NCBI RefSeq assembly: GCF_023715155.1
Contig: NZ_JAMBNQ010000002.1
Span: forward strand, 273,154-337,153
Reading direction: 5' to 3'
DNA: 64,000 nt
From: Neobacillus mesonae
GTDB lineage: Bacteria; Bacillota; Bacilli; Bacillales; Cytobacillaceae
Below the pieces are notes generated by a model, which did no database searches, had not been told where the DNA came from, and saw only the letters and a list, made by a program, of their open reading frames with translations. Numbering within the stretch: the first letter of the stretch is position 1; every line of letters starts with the position of its first letter. This document shows positions 26,251 through 35,962 of the stretch, piece by piece. Both the position numbers and the translations under genes were made by a program.

Positions 26251-26339
26251 CATTGGAAGGCAGTACAGCGTAAAGCAGGTTGTTTTTTTTAAAAGTTCTT
26301 GTAATCATATCTAGAGGACTCACTTTGATATCAATTAAG

Positions 26340-26800
26340 AAATAATTTTTTATAGAAACCCTCTATGGGGCCAATATTACTTTAAGGGTTAAAAGTTGTT
26401 CTAAAGAGCACGCGCTATGGCCAAAAATTCAACTAAACAGTAAAAAGAAAAGAATCCCATAGAGCACGCCTAAAAGACAAAACTAGCTGCAACCTAAAAG
26501 AGTCTCAAAGGTACCATCTATGGGACAAAAACAAAATGATAATCATAGAAAAGGTCTATGGCTCAGAAAAATAACCAAAACCCCCAGCATGCCAAAACAA
26601 AAAGAAGAATACAGCCCTCTCGAAGATGCCTTACGGCTAAAATAAATGATTATCCCACAAGAGTGATGCAGACGATTCATTCATATATCGGGTGTCGCTA
26701 TGTCTGCATATCGCCTATCGCTATGCCCGTATATCCGTATATCGGGTGCCGCTACGCCCGCATATCGCCAGCCGCTATACACAATCAGTTTCAATATTCC
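26340..26800 (+). repeat. Gene-free stretch with CCCATAG-type palindromes and TATCG repeats
   Basis: From 26340 to about 26555 there are hairpin pieces such as CCCTCTATGGGG, CCCATAGAGCACGCCTAAAAGACAA and CCATCTATGGGACAAA, like those at 8.2-8.4 kb. From 26680 to 26790 there is a run of TATCGGGTGTCGCTATG / CATATCGCCTATCGCTATGC-type repeats. Frames here encode only the repeats. Nothing else is seen up to 26985. Confidence 0.65.
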
Positions 26801-26985
26801 GCAACTATCCTACTGTTTATTCCTAACTAACTAGAGCCAGCAAAACCAACACAGGAATTTCTAATGGATATGGTACACCTGGTGACATATCCAGAGGTAA
26901 GGATTTGTAAGGCGTTGTATCACATATACGAAAGCCCTCGAAAACACCTTTTTCCAGTTCGATTTATCTTATTTAAAAAAAATGC

Positions 26986-27019
26986 CAGGCGCCATGTAAA
27001 ATTTTCTACATGGCGCCTG
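26986..27019 (-). terminator. Terminator of the SNF2 gene
   Basis: A perfect CAGGCGCCATGTA/TACATGGCGCCTG stem followed on the minus strand by eight T. Confidence 0.9.
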
Positions 27020-27036
27020 AGATCTGCAATGAACCA

Positions 27037-29949
27037 TCATCCCAAATAAACTAAATCTTTCAGCTCTTCGGTAGACAGTTCCGTAATCCAGTTTTCACTT
27101 TGGATAATTTGATCATTCAAAAATTGTTTTTTCTCCAGCATGGCGTCGATTTTTTCCTCTAAAGTGCCTGTACAGATGAGCTTGTGCACGTGAACGAATC
27201 GGGATTGCCCAATCCGGTAGGCACGGTCGGTTGCCTGGTTTTCAACGGCGGGGTTCCACCAGCGGTCATAATGAATGACATGGTTTGCGGCCGTCAGATT
27301 CAACCCGGTTCCTCCTGCTTTCAGGGACAGCAGGAACACCTGGAACTCCCCGTTCTGGAACCGTTCAATCATCGTATCACGATGCGACTTCGACACACTT
27401 CCATTCAAAAACGGCACTTCGACAGCAAATTTCTTTTTCAACACACTTCGAATCATTTCACCCATTTCAAGGTATTGTGTAAAAATCAGACAGCTTTCGT
27501 TCTGTTCCAACACGGCGTCCACAAGCTCAACCAGCTTCTCCAATTTATTCGAACGTTCCAGGAGCACGCGTGCAGCTGATTTTTCCTTTAAATAAAGGGC
27601 GGGGTGGTTGCAAAGCTGCTTCAGCCGGCTGAGCATTTGTAAAATTAACCCCTTGCGTTCAAAGCCAGACAGCTGTTCAATTTGAGCAAACGTATCATGA
27701 ATCAGCTGTTCGTACAGTGATGCCTGTTCTGCTGTGAGCGGACAGTATTCCTTTTGCTCCAGCTTATCAGGAAGGTTCAGTGCTACTTCCTCATCCTTTT
27801 TCGTACGGCGCAATAGGAAGGGACGGATTAATGCTTGCAACTGCTGGATTTTTTCCTTTTTCTCATCTTTCTCAATGGGAACAATGAACTTTTTCTGGAA
27901 TTGTCCCAGGCTGCCAAGATAGCCATGATTGGTAAAATCAAAAATGGACCACAGCTCGGACAGGCGGTTTTCCATTGGCGTTCCTGTCAAAGCGATATGA
28001 TGGCGGCCGCGCAGTCTGCGGACAGCCCGTGATTGCTTTGTCTGGGCATTCTTAATGTTCTGAGCTTCATCAATGGTGATCGTGCCCCACAGCACTGACT
28101 CAAAGTCCTCTGAATCCAGGTGTGTCAAGCCATAGGAAGTCAGCACCACATCGACATCCTGCATTTTTTCAGTGAAGGATTCACCCTTCAAGCGGTTCGG
28201 CCCATAATGTAAATGCACATCCAGCTCAGGTGCGAACCGTTCCAATTCTTTCTGCCAGTTCCCCAGCACCGATGTCGGACAAATAATCAACGCTGCTTTC
28301 ACTGGAATCTTTTCAACAGCATCCGCATCCTTTTTCTTCCTCCGGGACTTAGTTTCGGCCGCCGTGCTCGAATCCACTTCATTAAGGGCGTCAGGCAAAG
28401 ACTCTTTCACCTTCAGCAAATAAGAAATGAGCTGAACGGTTTTTCCAAGACCCATGTCATCGGCTAGGCAGGCGCCAAATCCGTATTGCCTCAAGAACCA
28501 GAGCCAGCTCATGCCAAGCTGCTGGTAGGGGCGCAGCTCTCCTTGCAGACCGCCAGGCACCTCCACTAGTGGAATTTCATGAACTTCCGATAATTGTTTT
28601 ATCATCTGTTTCCACTGCCGGTTCAGCTCAATCTGAATTTTTGCAAACGCCTTAGGATTCTCAAGCTCGTCCTCAGCCGCTTCCGCCTCCAAGAGTTCCT
28701 GCTCCAGCAGATCACGGACATGCAGACCCTCTTTTTCCGCACGTTTCATCATATCTTGAATCTGCCGGATAAACTGCGGATCGAGCTTCACCCAGCGCCC
28801 ACGAATATAGACAAGCCGCCGTTTCTCCTCGACAAGATTCTGGAACTCATCCTCCGACAGATCGACGCCGTTCATCGAAAACCGCCAATTGAAATCAAGC
28901 ATTGCCTGCAGACCGACAAAGGACGGCCTGTGGCTCGAGGACCCTTTCAAAGATGCCTTTACCCGCAAATTGGCATTTTTCATCGCCTGCCACCAGGAAG
29001 GAAGAAGAATTTCAACATCAAGCGCCAACAGCGTTTCACTTACTTCTGTTAAAAATAACCACGCTTCCTCCTCGGTTAGTTCCGATTTCAATGCATCCGC
29101 ATTTTCCTCACCAAGCCATGGAATTAAACGAATCCAGCGAGCCTGTTCACGGTCGACCCGGTCCAAATAAGTTCGCCATTTCGCAGGAATCCGTTTCACA
29201 TCTTCTGCATCAAAAACCTGATTAGGATTCTTTTTCCCTCTTAAAAAGATATCCAGCGTCCAGCTGCCTTCACCTTCCACTGGTTCATCCAGCCGAAGAC
29301 CAATGGTAAACGGCGTATCGCTTTCTTTAATACCAACCCATTCAAGCCATGATTCCTCATCAAAATAGCGCGACAGTTCGCTGCCTGAGATATTTTGTTT
29401 TTTCAAAAGGTCAAGCTTCGGACCAAACAATTCCTTCATTTTCGCATTACGCGTTAAATAGGCATCGAGTGCCTGGTTGTATAAATCTGAAATGTATCCA
29501 CGAGCGTTTGCATCCACATTCTCGATATCCTGCTCCCAGAACGACGGGTCAAACTCATCCTTCACCCGTTCCGGCAGCCTCCAGCGGAAATCCCCGTCTT
29601 GCTTGCCCCAGACCGAAAAGTCCGGCAGCCAGTCTTTTTCCAAAATTCCCTCATACATCGAGAGGGCGGCCGCCAGACAAATCTCAGCTTCCTCATTCCA
29701 GTCCCAGTCGATGAACCGGTTGAACGACTCCTTCGCAAACAGCGATACCAGCTGCCAGCCGTTCACCACCACACCATTGCCGCTCTCTTCCAGCACTGTT
29801 CCGAAAAAACTCTCCTCGTGACTGCTGAACACAAGGTTTTTCCAGGTGGAAGGAGGGAGGTCGACTCCGCGCTCATCCTGCGCACTGATGAGAAAGTTAC
29901 CGTCGTCCAATTGAGTTGTAAGCAATCGTAAAAATTTCGTTCTAAGCAT
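27037..29949 (-). CDS. ywqA: SNF2-family DNA-dependent ATPase, YwqA-like
   Basis: About 970 residues from ATG 29949, which has AAGGAG 11 bases upstream; ATG 29991 or TTG 29997 would add 14-16 residues but lack a good site. The N-terminal half (about 1-450) is the SNF2-associated region. The helicase core has DDMGLGKT near residue 500, TIDEAQNIK (DEAQ box) near 625, LTGTPMENR, and in the second lobe SLKAGGTGLNLT and DRWWNPAVENQATDRAYRIG. Such proteins move along or remodel DNA-protein complexes, often in stalled-transcription or repair settings. A SWIM-domain gene lies two genes upstream, the pairing seen for ywqA/ywqB. Confidence 0.93.
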   Translation of the reverse strand: MLRTKFLRLLTTQLDDGNFLISAQDERGVDLPPSTWKNLVFSSHEESFFGTVLEESGNGVVVNGWQLVSLFAKESFNRFIDWDWNEEAEICLAAALSMYEGILEKDWLPDFSVWGKQDGDFRWRLPERVKDEFDPSFWEQDIENVDANARGYISDLYNQALDAYLTRNAKMKELFGPKLDLLKKQNISGSELSRYFDEESWLEWVGIKESDTPFTIGLRLDEPVEGEGSWTLDIFLRGKKNPNQVFDAEDVKRIPAKWRTYLDRVDREQARWIRLIPWLGEENADALKSELTEEEAWLFLTEVSETLLALDVEILLPSWWQAMKNANLRVKASLKGSSSHRPSFVGLQAMLDFNWRFSMNGVDLSEDEFQNLVEEKRRLVYIRGRWVKLDPQFIRQIQDMMKRAEKEGLHVRDLLEQELLEAEAAEDELENPKAFAKIQIELNRQWKQMIKQLSEVHEIPLVEVPGGLQGELRPYQQLGMSWLWFLRQYGFGACLADDMGLGKTVQLISYLLKVKESLPDALNEVDSSTAAETKSRRKKKDADAVEKIPVKAALIICPTSVLGNWQKELERFAPELDVHLHYGPNRLKGESFTEKMQDVDVVLTSYGLTHLDSEDFESVLWGTITIDEAQNIKNAQTKQSRAVRRLRGRHHIALTGTPMENRLSELWSIFDFTNHGYLGSLGQFQKKFIVPIEKDEKKEKIQQLQALIRPFLLRRTKKDEEVALNLPDKLEQKEYCPLTAEQASLYEQLIHDTFAQIEQLSGFERKGLILQMLSRLKQLCNHPALYLKEKSAARVLLERSNKLEKLVELVDAVLEQNESCLIFTQYLEMGEMIRSVLKKKFAVEVPFLNGSVSKSHRDTMIERFQNGEFQVFLLSLKAGGTGLNLTAANHVIHYDRWWNPAVENQATDRAYRIGQSRFVHVHKLICTGTLEEKIDAMLEKKQFLNDQIIQSENWITELSTEELKDLVYLG

Positions 29950-30187
29950 AGTAGGCCGTACTCCTTCTGTAGATGCACGTGATAACAGCATCACCAAAAA
30001 TCCATATTCCTATATTATACCTAAAAATCAGCAGCAAGAGGAAGGGAGGCATATTGAACCCTCTAACAGGATATTTTGAAGATGGTTAAAAGTTGAAAAA
30101 AGTATGATGGTAAGAGAGGAACTTGCTGCTGGTACTCGATATAATTAATAGCACCTCTGATCTAAGGGATATCTTTAATAAAAATAA

Positions 30188-30781
30188 CTAATCATTTAAT
30201 CCTTTTCCATTGAGAATGTGCTGCATATATTTTTCAACCCTTGATATCCTGGTTTTAGATTGTTTGGGTGATGAAAAATAAAGAATATAGGCACGCTGCC
30301 GTCCCGGTGTCAATGCCTTAAAAGCCGTTTTCAAGGCAGGATTTTCATCAAATTTCGTTTGAAGTTCTTCAGGAATGCTGTATTCTGCCGTCTTTTTAAA
30401 ATTTACTTCCAAACCAGCTTTTTCAACTTCAACAGCTTCATGAATATAGGACTTTAAAATGGGTGCCATTTCCGCTATTTCTTGAACTTGAGTGAATCGA
30501 ATTTGGCGCGCCGCCTGTACATTCTCTGTTTGCTGAATGAGAACCCCGTGGGGATCCTTTAAAAGAGCACCTTTGGGAAACAAAAGCGCACAATATTCTT
30601 TAAATCCATGTATTAAAACAATATTTTTATTCTCAAACGTGTAGCAAGGATGCATCCATTTAAATTCTTCGGTCAGCTCACAGTCAAGAACAATCTCTCT
30701 CAACTTCTCATATTCTTCCTTCCACTTTTTCGCTTTACTTAAAAATTCATCGACCTTAGGATTCAATTCACTCTTTGTCAT
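30188..30781 (-). CDS. ydeI: YdeI family protein (DUF1801 plus YdeI/OmpD-associated domain)
   Basis: About 197 residues; ATG 30781 has GAGGTG upstream, so the longer frame to 30796 is not needed. The N-terminal DUF1801-like part contains EEFKWMHPCYTFENKNIVLI and the C-terminal YdeI part contains TAEYSIPEELQTKFDENPA and ALTPGRQRAYILYFSSPKQS. The family is cytosolic; its role is uncertain, with links in other bacteria to antimicrobial-peptide or metal stress. It lies between the SNF2 and SWIM genes, all on the minus strand, with long gaps that argue against a single operon. Confidence 0.88.
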   Translation of the reverse strand: MTKSELNPKVDEFLSKAKKWKEEYEKLREIVLDCELTEEFKWMHPCYTFENKNIVLIHGFKEYCALLFPKGALLKDPHGVLIQQTENVQAARQIRFTQVQEIAEMAPILKSYIHEAVEVEKAGLEVNFKKTAEYSIPEELQTKFDENPALKTAFKALTPGRQRAYILYFSSPKQSKTRISRVEKYMQHILNGKGLND

Positions 30782-30929
30782 CAAGGAACACCTCACTTAA
30801 TTTCTTCCGCCTTTAAAAATTCAAGCCAAATCCAGCTGCCGATATATGTTGTTTGTCAATGGAGAGGCTGCTGGTGACCGCTTAATAAATCAAATACTCA
30901 CCGTAAGATAACACCGATTGCCAATAAGA

Positions 30930-31075
30930 GGGGGGTATCCGCAAGTAAAAACTCGATGCATAAGAAAATGAGAGTTCTCCGCAAGTAACGGGGTGCCATG
31001 CGCAAGAAAAAGGCGCTTTTCCGCAAGTAAAATCCCTTGCGCAGGTATCCGAAACTAAATTCCGCAAACCCGTAA
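30930..31075 (+). repeat. TATCCGCAAGTAA repeats, about 21-bp register
   Basis: TCCGCAAGTAA-like cores lie near 30938, 30978, 30999, 31020 and 31061, spaced by about one or two times 21 bp. It is a degenerate member of the 21-bp family seen at 14, 21, 33 and 40 kb, and no gene is present in it. Confidence 0.65.
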
Positions 31076-31120
31076 CTACCTAACAACCCCTAAGATACCC
31101 TTCCAGCAACCCCCTAAAAC

Positions 31121-32770
31121 CTACACAATCAACTTCCCGCGCTCGCACTCCTCATGAAACGCCCGCAGCCGTTTCGTCCGCTCCAGCAGCCCTTCGAAAA
31201 AATACTCCCAATCGTCCACACGTTTCAGCTTCTTATACAGCGTCCGCAATTTTTTCAAATGCCGGACCGCCATCCGGTAGCTCGCCCGGTTCTTCTGATT
31301 AATCTCACGCTGGGCCGCCTGGTGAAGCATCCCGAGCAGTACCTCCGGCTGTTCTTTTTCAATCACTTTCACCCGATCTTTCGGCAAGTCTTGAAACTCC
31401 ATCCCGACATATGCCTGGAGATCGCCCCAGCGGTCATACATCCCGCGCTCAAACAGCATATACTCATACTCGCTATAACTATATGGCAGACTGGACAGCA
31501 GTGCCCTCTCATACACATCCAGCCGGTGTGCCTCCGATACATACGGCATAATCGCCCGAAGCACCGTCCGCACAAACCCGGTCTGGCCATGAAATCCGCC
31601 GGGGAACTCAGCACTATCCAAATACCCCTTCAATTTCGGCAAGGTCACATCAATCCAGCGCCCAACCCGCTTCCACGCCTTCAAGCCGGACAAATACTCA
31701 ATCCAATTAATAAAATAAGGAAAAATAACTTCATCATTGACCAATTCAACCGTACTCAATGCTTGATCGTCCTCGTCAAGCAGGACACTCAAATGAGCGC
31801 AGCCAACCACCAAAGGCAGTGAATTCACATCATCTTCCACATGCTTCAATTCTTGAAGAACCCGCTCGCGCTCAGCTTCCCGCCAAGCTGTCTTTTTAAA
31901 CAAACCGCTCCACAGCAGGCGGTACAGTGAAATCCGATGCTGCTCAAGCCCGTTCACCACAGTCAACAGCCCAAACGCCTCATCCTGAAGCTTCGCCACA
32001 AACTCATCAAAATCAAACGGCAGCGTCTGCATCCCAATCCGGTCCACCAAGTCTTCAGCCTCATCAACTGACGCCTCAAACAAATACCCATAGGACCGCC
32101 GCACCGCTTCCGCTGAATGCCCCATCTGCTCATTCAGCACCGCAAGCTTCCGAAACGACACAATCTCCGCGACCAGCTCATACAAAAGTTTCCATTCCTG
32201 CTCAACCGGCGCACTCGCCCCAAGCCGCCGCCGGTAAATGCCAAACAGCTCTGACACTACAAATGGATTCGTATGCTTTTTCGCCCCCACAATTGCATCA
32301 AAACTCTTTTCAAACGAACTCACCCAGCGCTCATAATCCGGCTTCAACAGCCCGTTCGCCTTCACCAAATCCTTCGCTTTTTGCAGCCCCCAGGCCACGA
32401 CCGATTTCTTCTCCCGCACAGGCTCACGCCACTCCGTAACCCAATCCGACACACTGCCGACCTGCGCATACGCCGCAAAAAACACAGCCATCTGATGACG
32501 GCAGAGCTCATTCAAAGGACACGAACACTCGCTCAAGCCCAAAAACTGCGGATCCAGTATCACCTTCGCCGGCGTCACATCCTCCACCACAGCCGTAATC
32601 CCAGTCTCCGCCACCTGCAGCTGTGTCACCAGCCCCTGCCGGTACAACATCAAACCCTTCTGCACCAGCCGCGCATCCTCAGGCGAATTCGCACTCAACA
32701 AATCGCGAATCTCATCCGACAACTCCCGCACAAACTCCATCCCAATCACCGACCTCATCGAAAAATCCAT
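31121..32770 (-). CDS. ywqB: SWIM zinc-finger protein, YwqB-like
   Basis: 549 residues from ATG 32770. Near residues 80-95 a SWIM finger reads CSCPLNELCRH (CxCx(n)CxH), a zinc site often found beside or inside SNF2 helicases. The remaining 450 residues are helical and repeat-like, with no catalytic motif. SWIM fingers bind DNA or proteins; the likely role is to help the YwqA-type ATPase on DNA. A conserved ywqA-ywqB pairing supports the call, although here a ydeI-like gene lies between. Confidence 0.88.
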   Translation of the reverse strand: MDFSMRSVIGMEFVRELSDEIRDLLSANSPEDARLVQKGLMLYRQGLVTQLQVAETGITAVVEDVTPAKVILDPQFLGLSECSCPLNELCRHQMAVFFAAYAQVGSVSDWVTEWREPVREKKSVVAWGLQKAKDLVKANGLLKPDYERWVSSFEKSFDAIVGAKKHTNPFVVSELFGIYRRRLGASAPVEQEWKLLYELVAEIVSFRKLAVLNEQMGHSAEAVRRSYGYLFEASVDEAEDLVDRIGMQTLPFDFDEFVAKLQDEAFGLLTVVNGLEQHRISLYRLLWSGLFKKTAWREAERERVLQELKHVEDDVNSLPLVVGCAHLSVLLDEDDQALSTVELVNDEVIFPYFINWIEYLSGLKAWKRVGRWIDVTLPKLKGYLDSAEFPGGFHGQTGFVRTVLRAIMPYVSEAHRLDVYERALLSSLPYSYSEYEYMLFERGMYDRWGDLQAYVGMEFQDLPKDRVKVIEKEQPEVLLGMLHQAAQREINQKNRASYRMAVRHLKKLRTLYKKLKRVDDWEYFFEGLLERTKRLRAFHEECERGKLIV

Positions 32771-33024
32771 ATTCTACTATTATACCCAAAAATCCAACCC
32801 CAACGGAACCCCAACCCCATTTTTGAAAAATGAAGCCAGAATTGCTCATCGAACTTCGTTCCAGTTGATGAAATCTTTCCAGTCCATAGGACAAGCGGAG
32901 GGAGGACCGGCAAAATTCACAGCATTAAAATTTTGCTTCCCAGCGCTAAACACAAGTTTTGAAAGGATTTCTCATAATCTTAAAGAATACATAGTAAAGA
33001 TAAGAAAGAGGAGGGAGACAGCCA

Positions 33025-33228
33025 ATGACAACCAAATACTGCCCAATATGCGGCGAAGAAAACAAATGTATGTCAGGCGGGGGAAAGCACGGGAATTGCT
33101 GGTGTGACGCCGTAACATTCCCGCCGGAGATCTTCGAATTAGTTCCGCTGGAGTACAGAAGAAAAGACTGCATCTGCCAAAAATGTTTAACCAGCTTCAT
33201 CGAAAAAGGGGAAATTCGTAAAGTCTAA
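33025..33228 (+). CDS. Cysteine-rich CWC family protein
   Basis: 67 residues from ATG 33025, after AGAGGAGGGAG. It has three Cys pairs: CPICGEENKC at the start, the CWC motif in NCWCDAV near residues 25-30, and CICQKC near 50-55. These fit the small CWC zinc-binding family of unknown function. No neighbours are linked to it, and it lies divergent from the SWIM gene. Confidence 0.85.
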   Translation: MTTKYCPICGEENKCMSGGGKHGNCWCDAVTFPPEIFELVPLEYRRKDCICQKCLTSFIEKGEIRKV

Positions 33229-33239
33229 ACAGCCAAAGA

Positions 33240-33965
33240 TTCTATTAGCGAACTTAGTGAGTTTTTCTATTCAGCAATAATGTTGATTCCGCGGGTTTTG
33301 GCCATGATTCCGCGGGTTTGCTCGTTAATTCCGCGGGTTTTCAAAAGAATTCCGCGGCTTTCCGCGTTATTTCCGCCGAATCCTCCGTTATTTCCGCAAA
33401 CCCGCAAAAACCAAACCTGCTCTAGCAGCGAAATTCAACGGCCAATTGCGAAATCTGTTCTCTTATTAGCGAACTTGGTGAGTTTTTCTATTCAGCAATA
33501 ATGTTGATTACGCGGGTACTGGCCTTGATTCCGCGGGCTTGCTTATTAATTCCGCGGCTTTTCAAAAGAATTCCGCGGCTTTCCGCGTTATTTCCGCCGA
33601 ATCCTCCGTTATTTCCGCAAACCCGCAAAAACCAAACCCGCTCTAGCAGCGAAATTCAACGGCCAATAGCGAAAAATCTATTCTCTTTTTACCGAAATGA
33701 ATCCCAATTTAGTAAGTTTTTCTATGCGGCAAAAATGCCGATTCCGCGGGTACTGGCCTTGATTCCGCGAGTTTGCTCATTAATTCCGCGGGTTTTCAAA
33801 AGAATTCCGCGCCTTTTCGTTGTATTTCCGCCATATTCTCCGTTATTTCCGCGCCCTCCCCAAAAACCAAACCCGCTCTAATAGCGAAATTAAAATGCCA
33901 ACCAGCGAATTCCCCCAGTCTAGCAGCAAATTCCAGGACTTCATTAGCAAATCTAAAACCGCCCC
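33240..33965 (-). repeat. Three large repeat units built of 21-bp TTCCGCGG modules
   Basis: Units near 33240-33465, 33466-33690 and 33691-33880 share a series starting TGTTGATTCCGCGGG. In unit 1, TCCGC cores lie at 33288, 33309, 33330, 33351, 33372 and 33393, exactly 21 bp apart. The order, with TATTTCCGCCGAATCCTCCG near the end, is the reverse complement of the array at 13.97-14.07 kb. Frames across it (RVLAMIPRVCSLIPRVFKRI) are just the repeat in translation. Degenerate CTAGCAGCGAAATT pieces fill the rest. Confidence 0.92.
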
Positions 33966-33974
33966 ATTTTAGTA

Positions 33975-34003
33975 GTAAAAAAACCCGGCAATGAAGCCTG
34001 GCT
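33975..34003 (-). terminator. Probable terminator of the Gmad2 lipoprotein gene
   Basis: On the minus strand GCCAGGC-TTCATT-GCCGGG (one mismatch) is followed by seven T. Confidence 0.6.
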
Positions 34004-34007
34004 CAAG

Positions 34008-34475
34008 TTAATGCGGTATCGGAATTTTCAACACATTGATTTTCAATCCATCCTTAGCTGAATAGACGAACAGTTCAAACGTTACATTGTCGCTGGCAAT
34101 CCATTTTTTATCGAGTGTAATGGTAAAATCCCCCCATGCGGGTGCCCCGTCCGTCTGATAGTGGTCTTCCAACAGTACCTTATCGTTGTCGTAAAGTTTG
34201 TATTGGAATCCCCCTTCAAACACTTGTGCCCTCCCGGTGACAACCAGTTGATCTCTTGATTCCTTTACCACGACATGTTTAAATACCTCATTTTGGTAGA
34301 CCTGTTTATCCGAGATTTCCTCAGCTTCTTCCTTAGCCGGCCCCTCTTTTACAGGTTCGACTGTCACCGGCTTTTCCTCTTTCGATGTTTGAACATTCGA
34401 GTCTTCAGGCTGACTGCAGGCGGCCAGCCCCAATGCAGCGATTAGCCCTAGCAGAAAATAAAGAACCTTTTTCAT
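34008..34475 (-). CDS. Lipoprotein with Gmad2-type Ig-like domain
   Basis: 155 residues. A signal peptide ends in the lipobox LAAC (Cys about residue 20), then an acidic Lys/Glu/Pro linker (about 25-55). The C-terminal domain (about 60-155) contains VVVKESRDQLVVTGRAQVFE and AWGDFTITLDKKWI, the pattern of the Gmad2 Ig-like domain found in spore-germination proteins (GerM-like) and other lipoproteins. It is probably on the outer face of the membrane in the spore or wall context; its function is not known. Confidence 0.85.
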   Translation of the reverse strand: MKKVLYFLLGLIAALGLAACSQPEDSNVQTSKEEKPVTVEPVKEGPAKEEAEEISDKQVYQNEVFKHVVVKESRDQLVVTGRAQVFEGGFQYKLYDNDKVLLEDHYQTDGAPAWGDFTITLDKKWIASDNVTFELFVYSAKDGLKINVLKIPIPH

Positions 34476-34620
34476 CGAAAACTTCCCCTTTTAGTTCATG
34501 TTATGTCTAAGGTAAGCAATATGCAGTCTAAAATTTTTCAACCATTCTAAACTCAAATGGCACTCGAAAGATAAAATCCTTGCTAAAATTAATGAAAGAG
34601 TTAAAAAGGGGATAGTGAAA

Positions 34621-35736
34621 TTGGAAAAGAACAATCTTGAAAAAGTCATCCGCCTGCGTCATGAACTGCATGAACATCCGGAGTTATCCAACTATGAAGT
34701 GTGGACGAAACAGCATGTCATCCAGTTTCTGGAGGAAAATACCAATCTTGAAATTGTCGACAGGGGGCGCTGGTTCTATGCTGTCTATCATTCTCCTATT
34801 GGAAAAAGAAATGTTGCCTTCCGCGCAGATTTTGATGCCCTTCCAATAGAGGAAACGATTGATCTGCCATATGGTTCAAAGTTTCCCGGTGTTTCCCATA
34901 AATGTGGTCATGACGGCCACAGTGCCGCCCTTTGCGGGTTGGCTCTCGAAATCAATCAAAAGGGGAGCGACAACAATATCTTCTTCCTGTTCCAGCATGC
35001 CGAGGAAACAGGGGACGGTGCTGCCGAATGCACCGAGTTGATCAAGGAAGAAAACATTGATGAAATCTTCGCCTGGCATAATATGAGCGGATTCAAACAT
35101 AATCATGTGTATGTTACGGACAAAACAGCATTCTGTGCTTCTAAGGGAATGTCGATTTATATGGAGGGGTTGCCTTCCCATGCAAGCGAGCCGGAGAAAG
35201 GGAAAAATCCATCCTTTGCGATTGCCAAAATCATCGATGCCATTCCTGGATTCATTGATCCTGCCATCAACCAGGGCATTGTTCTCTGCACCGTTGTTCA
35301 GGTGGATATCGGGGCCAAAGCCTTTGGAGTCAGTGCCAGCAACGGCGTGTTACGAATGACCATTCGAGCCCTGTATGAGGAAGAAATGGACAGACTTCAA
35401 CAAAATTTAGAGAATATGGCACGGACCGAAGCGGAGAAATACGGGCTTTCCGTACGTTTCGAATACCAAGACGAATTTCCGGAAACGGTCAACCGCAAGG
35501 AAAGTTCTGACAAGGTGCGCCAGGTCTGCCGGGAAAAAGGGATTCCAATGGTGGAGTTGGAGGAAGCCTACCGCGCTTCAGAAGATTTCGGCCATTACAC
35601 AAAACTGACAAAAGGATCCTACTTTTTTGTCGGCAGCGGAGAAGATCATCCGAACCTGCACAGCTTCGAATATGACTTTAAGGACGACCTCATTGAAACC
35701 GCGGTTGAAGTATTCAAGGGGCTTACTGAAAAATAG
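34621..35736 (+). CDS. M20-family metallo-amidohydrolase
   Basis: About 371 residues. TTG 34621 is 9 bases after AAAAAGGGG and is preferred to GTG 34615, which is too close. M20 motifs are present: RADFDALPIEE (metal Asp), HKCGHDGHSAAL, the general base in QHAEETGDGA, and a C-terminal His in DHPNLHSFEYD. A dimerisation domain lies near 170-280. The family removes N-acyl groups from amino acids or small peptides (hippurate, N-acetyl-diaminopimelate, indole-acetyl amino acids). The substrate cannot be set from sequence. It stands alone with its own start region. Confidence 0.92.
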   Translation: MEKNNLEKVIRLRHELHEHPELSNYEVWTKQHVIQFLEENTNLEIVDRGRWFYAVYHSPIGKRNVAFRADFDALPIEETIDLPYGSKFPGVSHKCGHDGHSAALCGLALEINQKGSDNNIFFLFQHAEETGDGAAECTELIKEENIDEIFAWHNMSGFKHNHVYVTDKTAFCASKGMSIYMEGLPSHASEPEKGKNPSFAIAKIIDAIPGFIDPAINQGIVLCTVVQVDIGAKAFGVSASNGVLRMTIRALYEEEMDRLQQNLENMARTEAEKYGLSVRFEYQDEFPETVNRKESSDKVRQVCREKGIPMVELEEAYRASEDFGHYTKLTKGSYFFVGSGEDHPNLHSFEYDFKDDLIETAVEVFKGLTEK

Positions 35737-35773
35737 ACGTTTTGGATGGTAAAATGAACCAAATGGCACCATG

Positions 35774-35802
35774 TTGACAATCTGCCCGTTTTTTACTATC
35801 CT
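35774..35802 (+). promoter_or_regulatory. Sigma-A promoter for the riboswitch-add transcript
   Basis: TTGACA (35774-35779), 17 bases, TATCCT (35797-35802), just upstream of the aptamer. Confidence 0.85.
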
Positions 35803-35819
35803 TTAAAAAAACATTCATG

Positions 35820-35934
35820 AATACTTCGTATAACTCCAATAATATGGTTTGGAGGTCTCTACCAGGAACCGCAATTCCTGATTACGAAGAGAGTACAAGA
35901 TTTGTATTTTCTTCGTGATCGGGAATTTTTTTAT
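35820..35934 (+). promoter_or_regulatory. Adenine riboswitch with overlapping terminator
   Basis: The aptamer (35820-35890) has the purine-riboswitch pattern: P1 CTTCGTAT/ATTACGAAG, the core TATAACTCCAATAATATGG with TTTGGAGG, then TCTACCAGGAACC and TTCCTGATTACG. The base that reads the ligand is U in GATTAC, as in pbuE and Vibrio add, so adenine is expected; guanine types have C. From 35873 the 3' half can instead pair with 35911-35927 (CTTCGTGATCGGGAATT) to form a terminator with seven T. Ligand binding should hold P1 and prevent termination, making it an ON switch for the deaminase gene. Confidence 0.95.
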
Positions 35935-35962
35935 TTTCATGAAAAATTTTAGGAGGTCAAGA

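Noticed and set aside
26558..27049. Two plus-strand frames before the SNF2 terminator
   Set aside because: One is made of TATCG repeats and the other overlaps the terminator; no ribosome site.
27184..29931. Several plus-strand frames opposite the SNF2 gene
   Set aside because: Shadows of the helicase gene, with no ribosome sites or domains.
31927..32833. Long plus-strand frames opposite the SWIM gene
   Set aside because: They are antisense shadows with His/Pro/Gln-rich composition; the minus-strand gene has a recognisable zinc finger.
33280..33994. Frames RVLAMIPRVCSLIPRVF and similar
   Set aside because: A 21-bp repeat (a multiple of three) keeps frames open by itself; no start signals or conserved domain.
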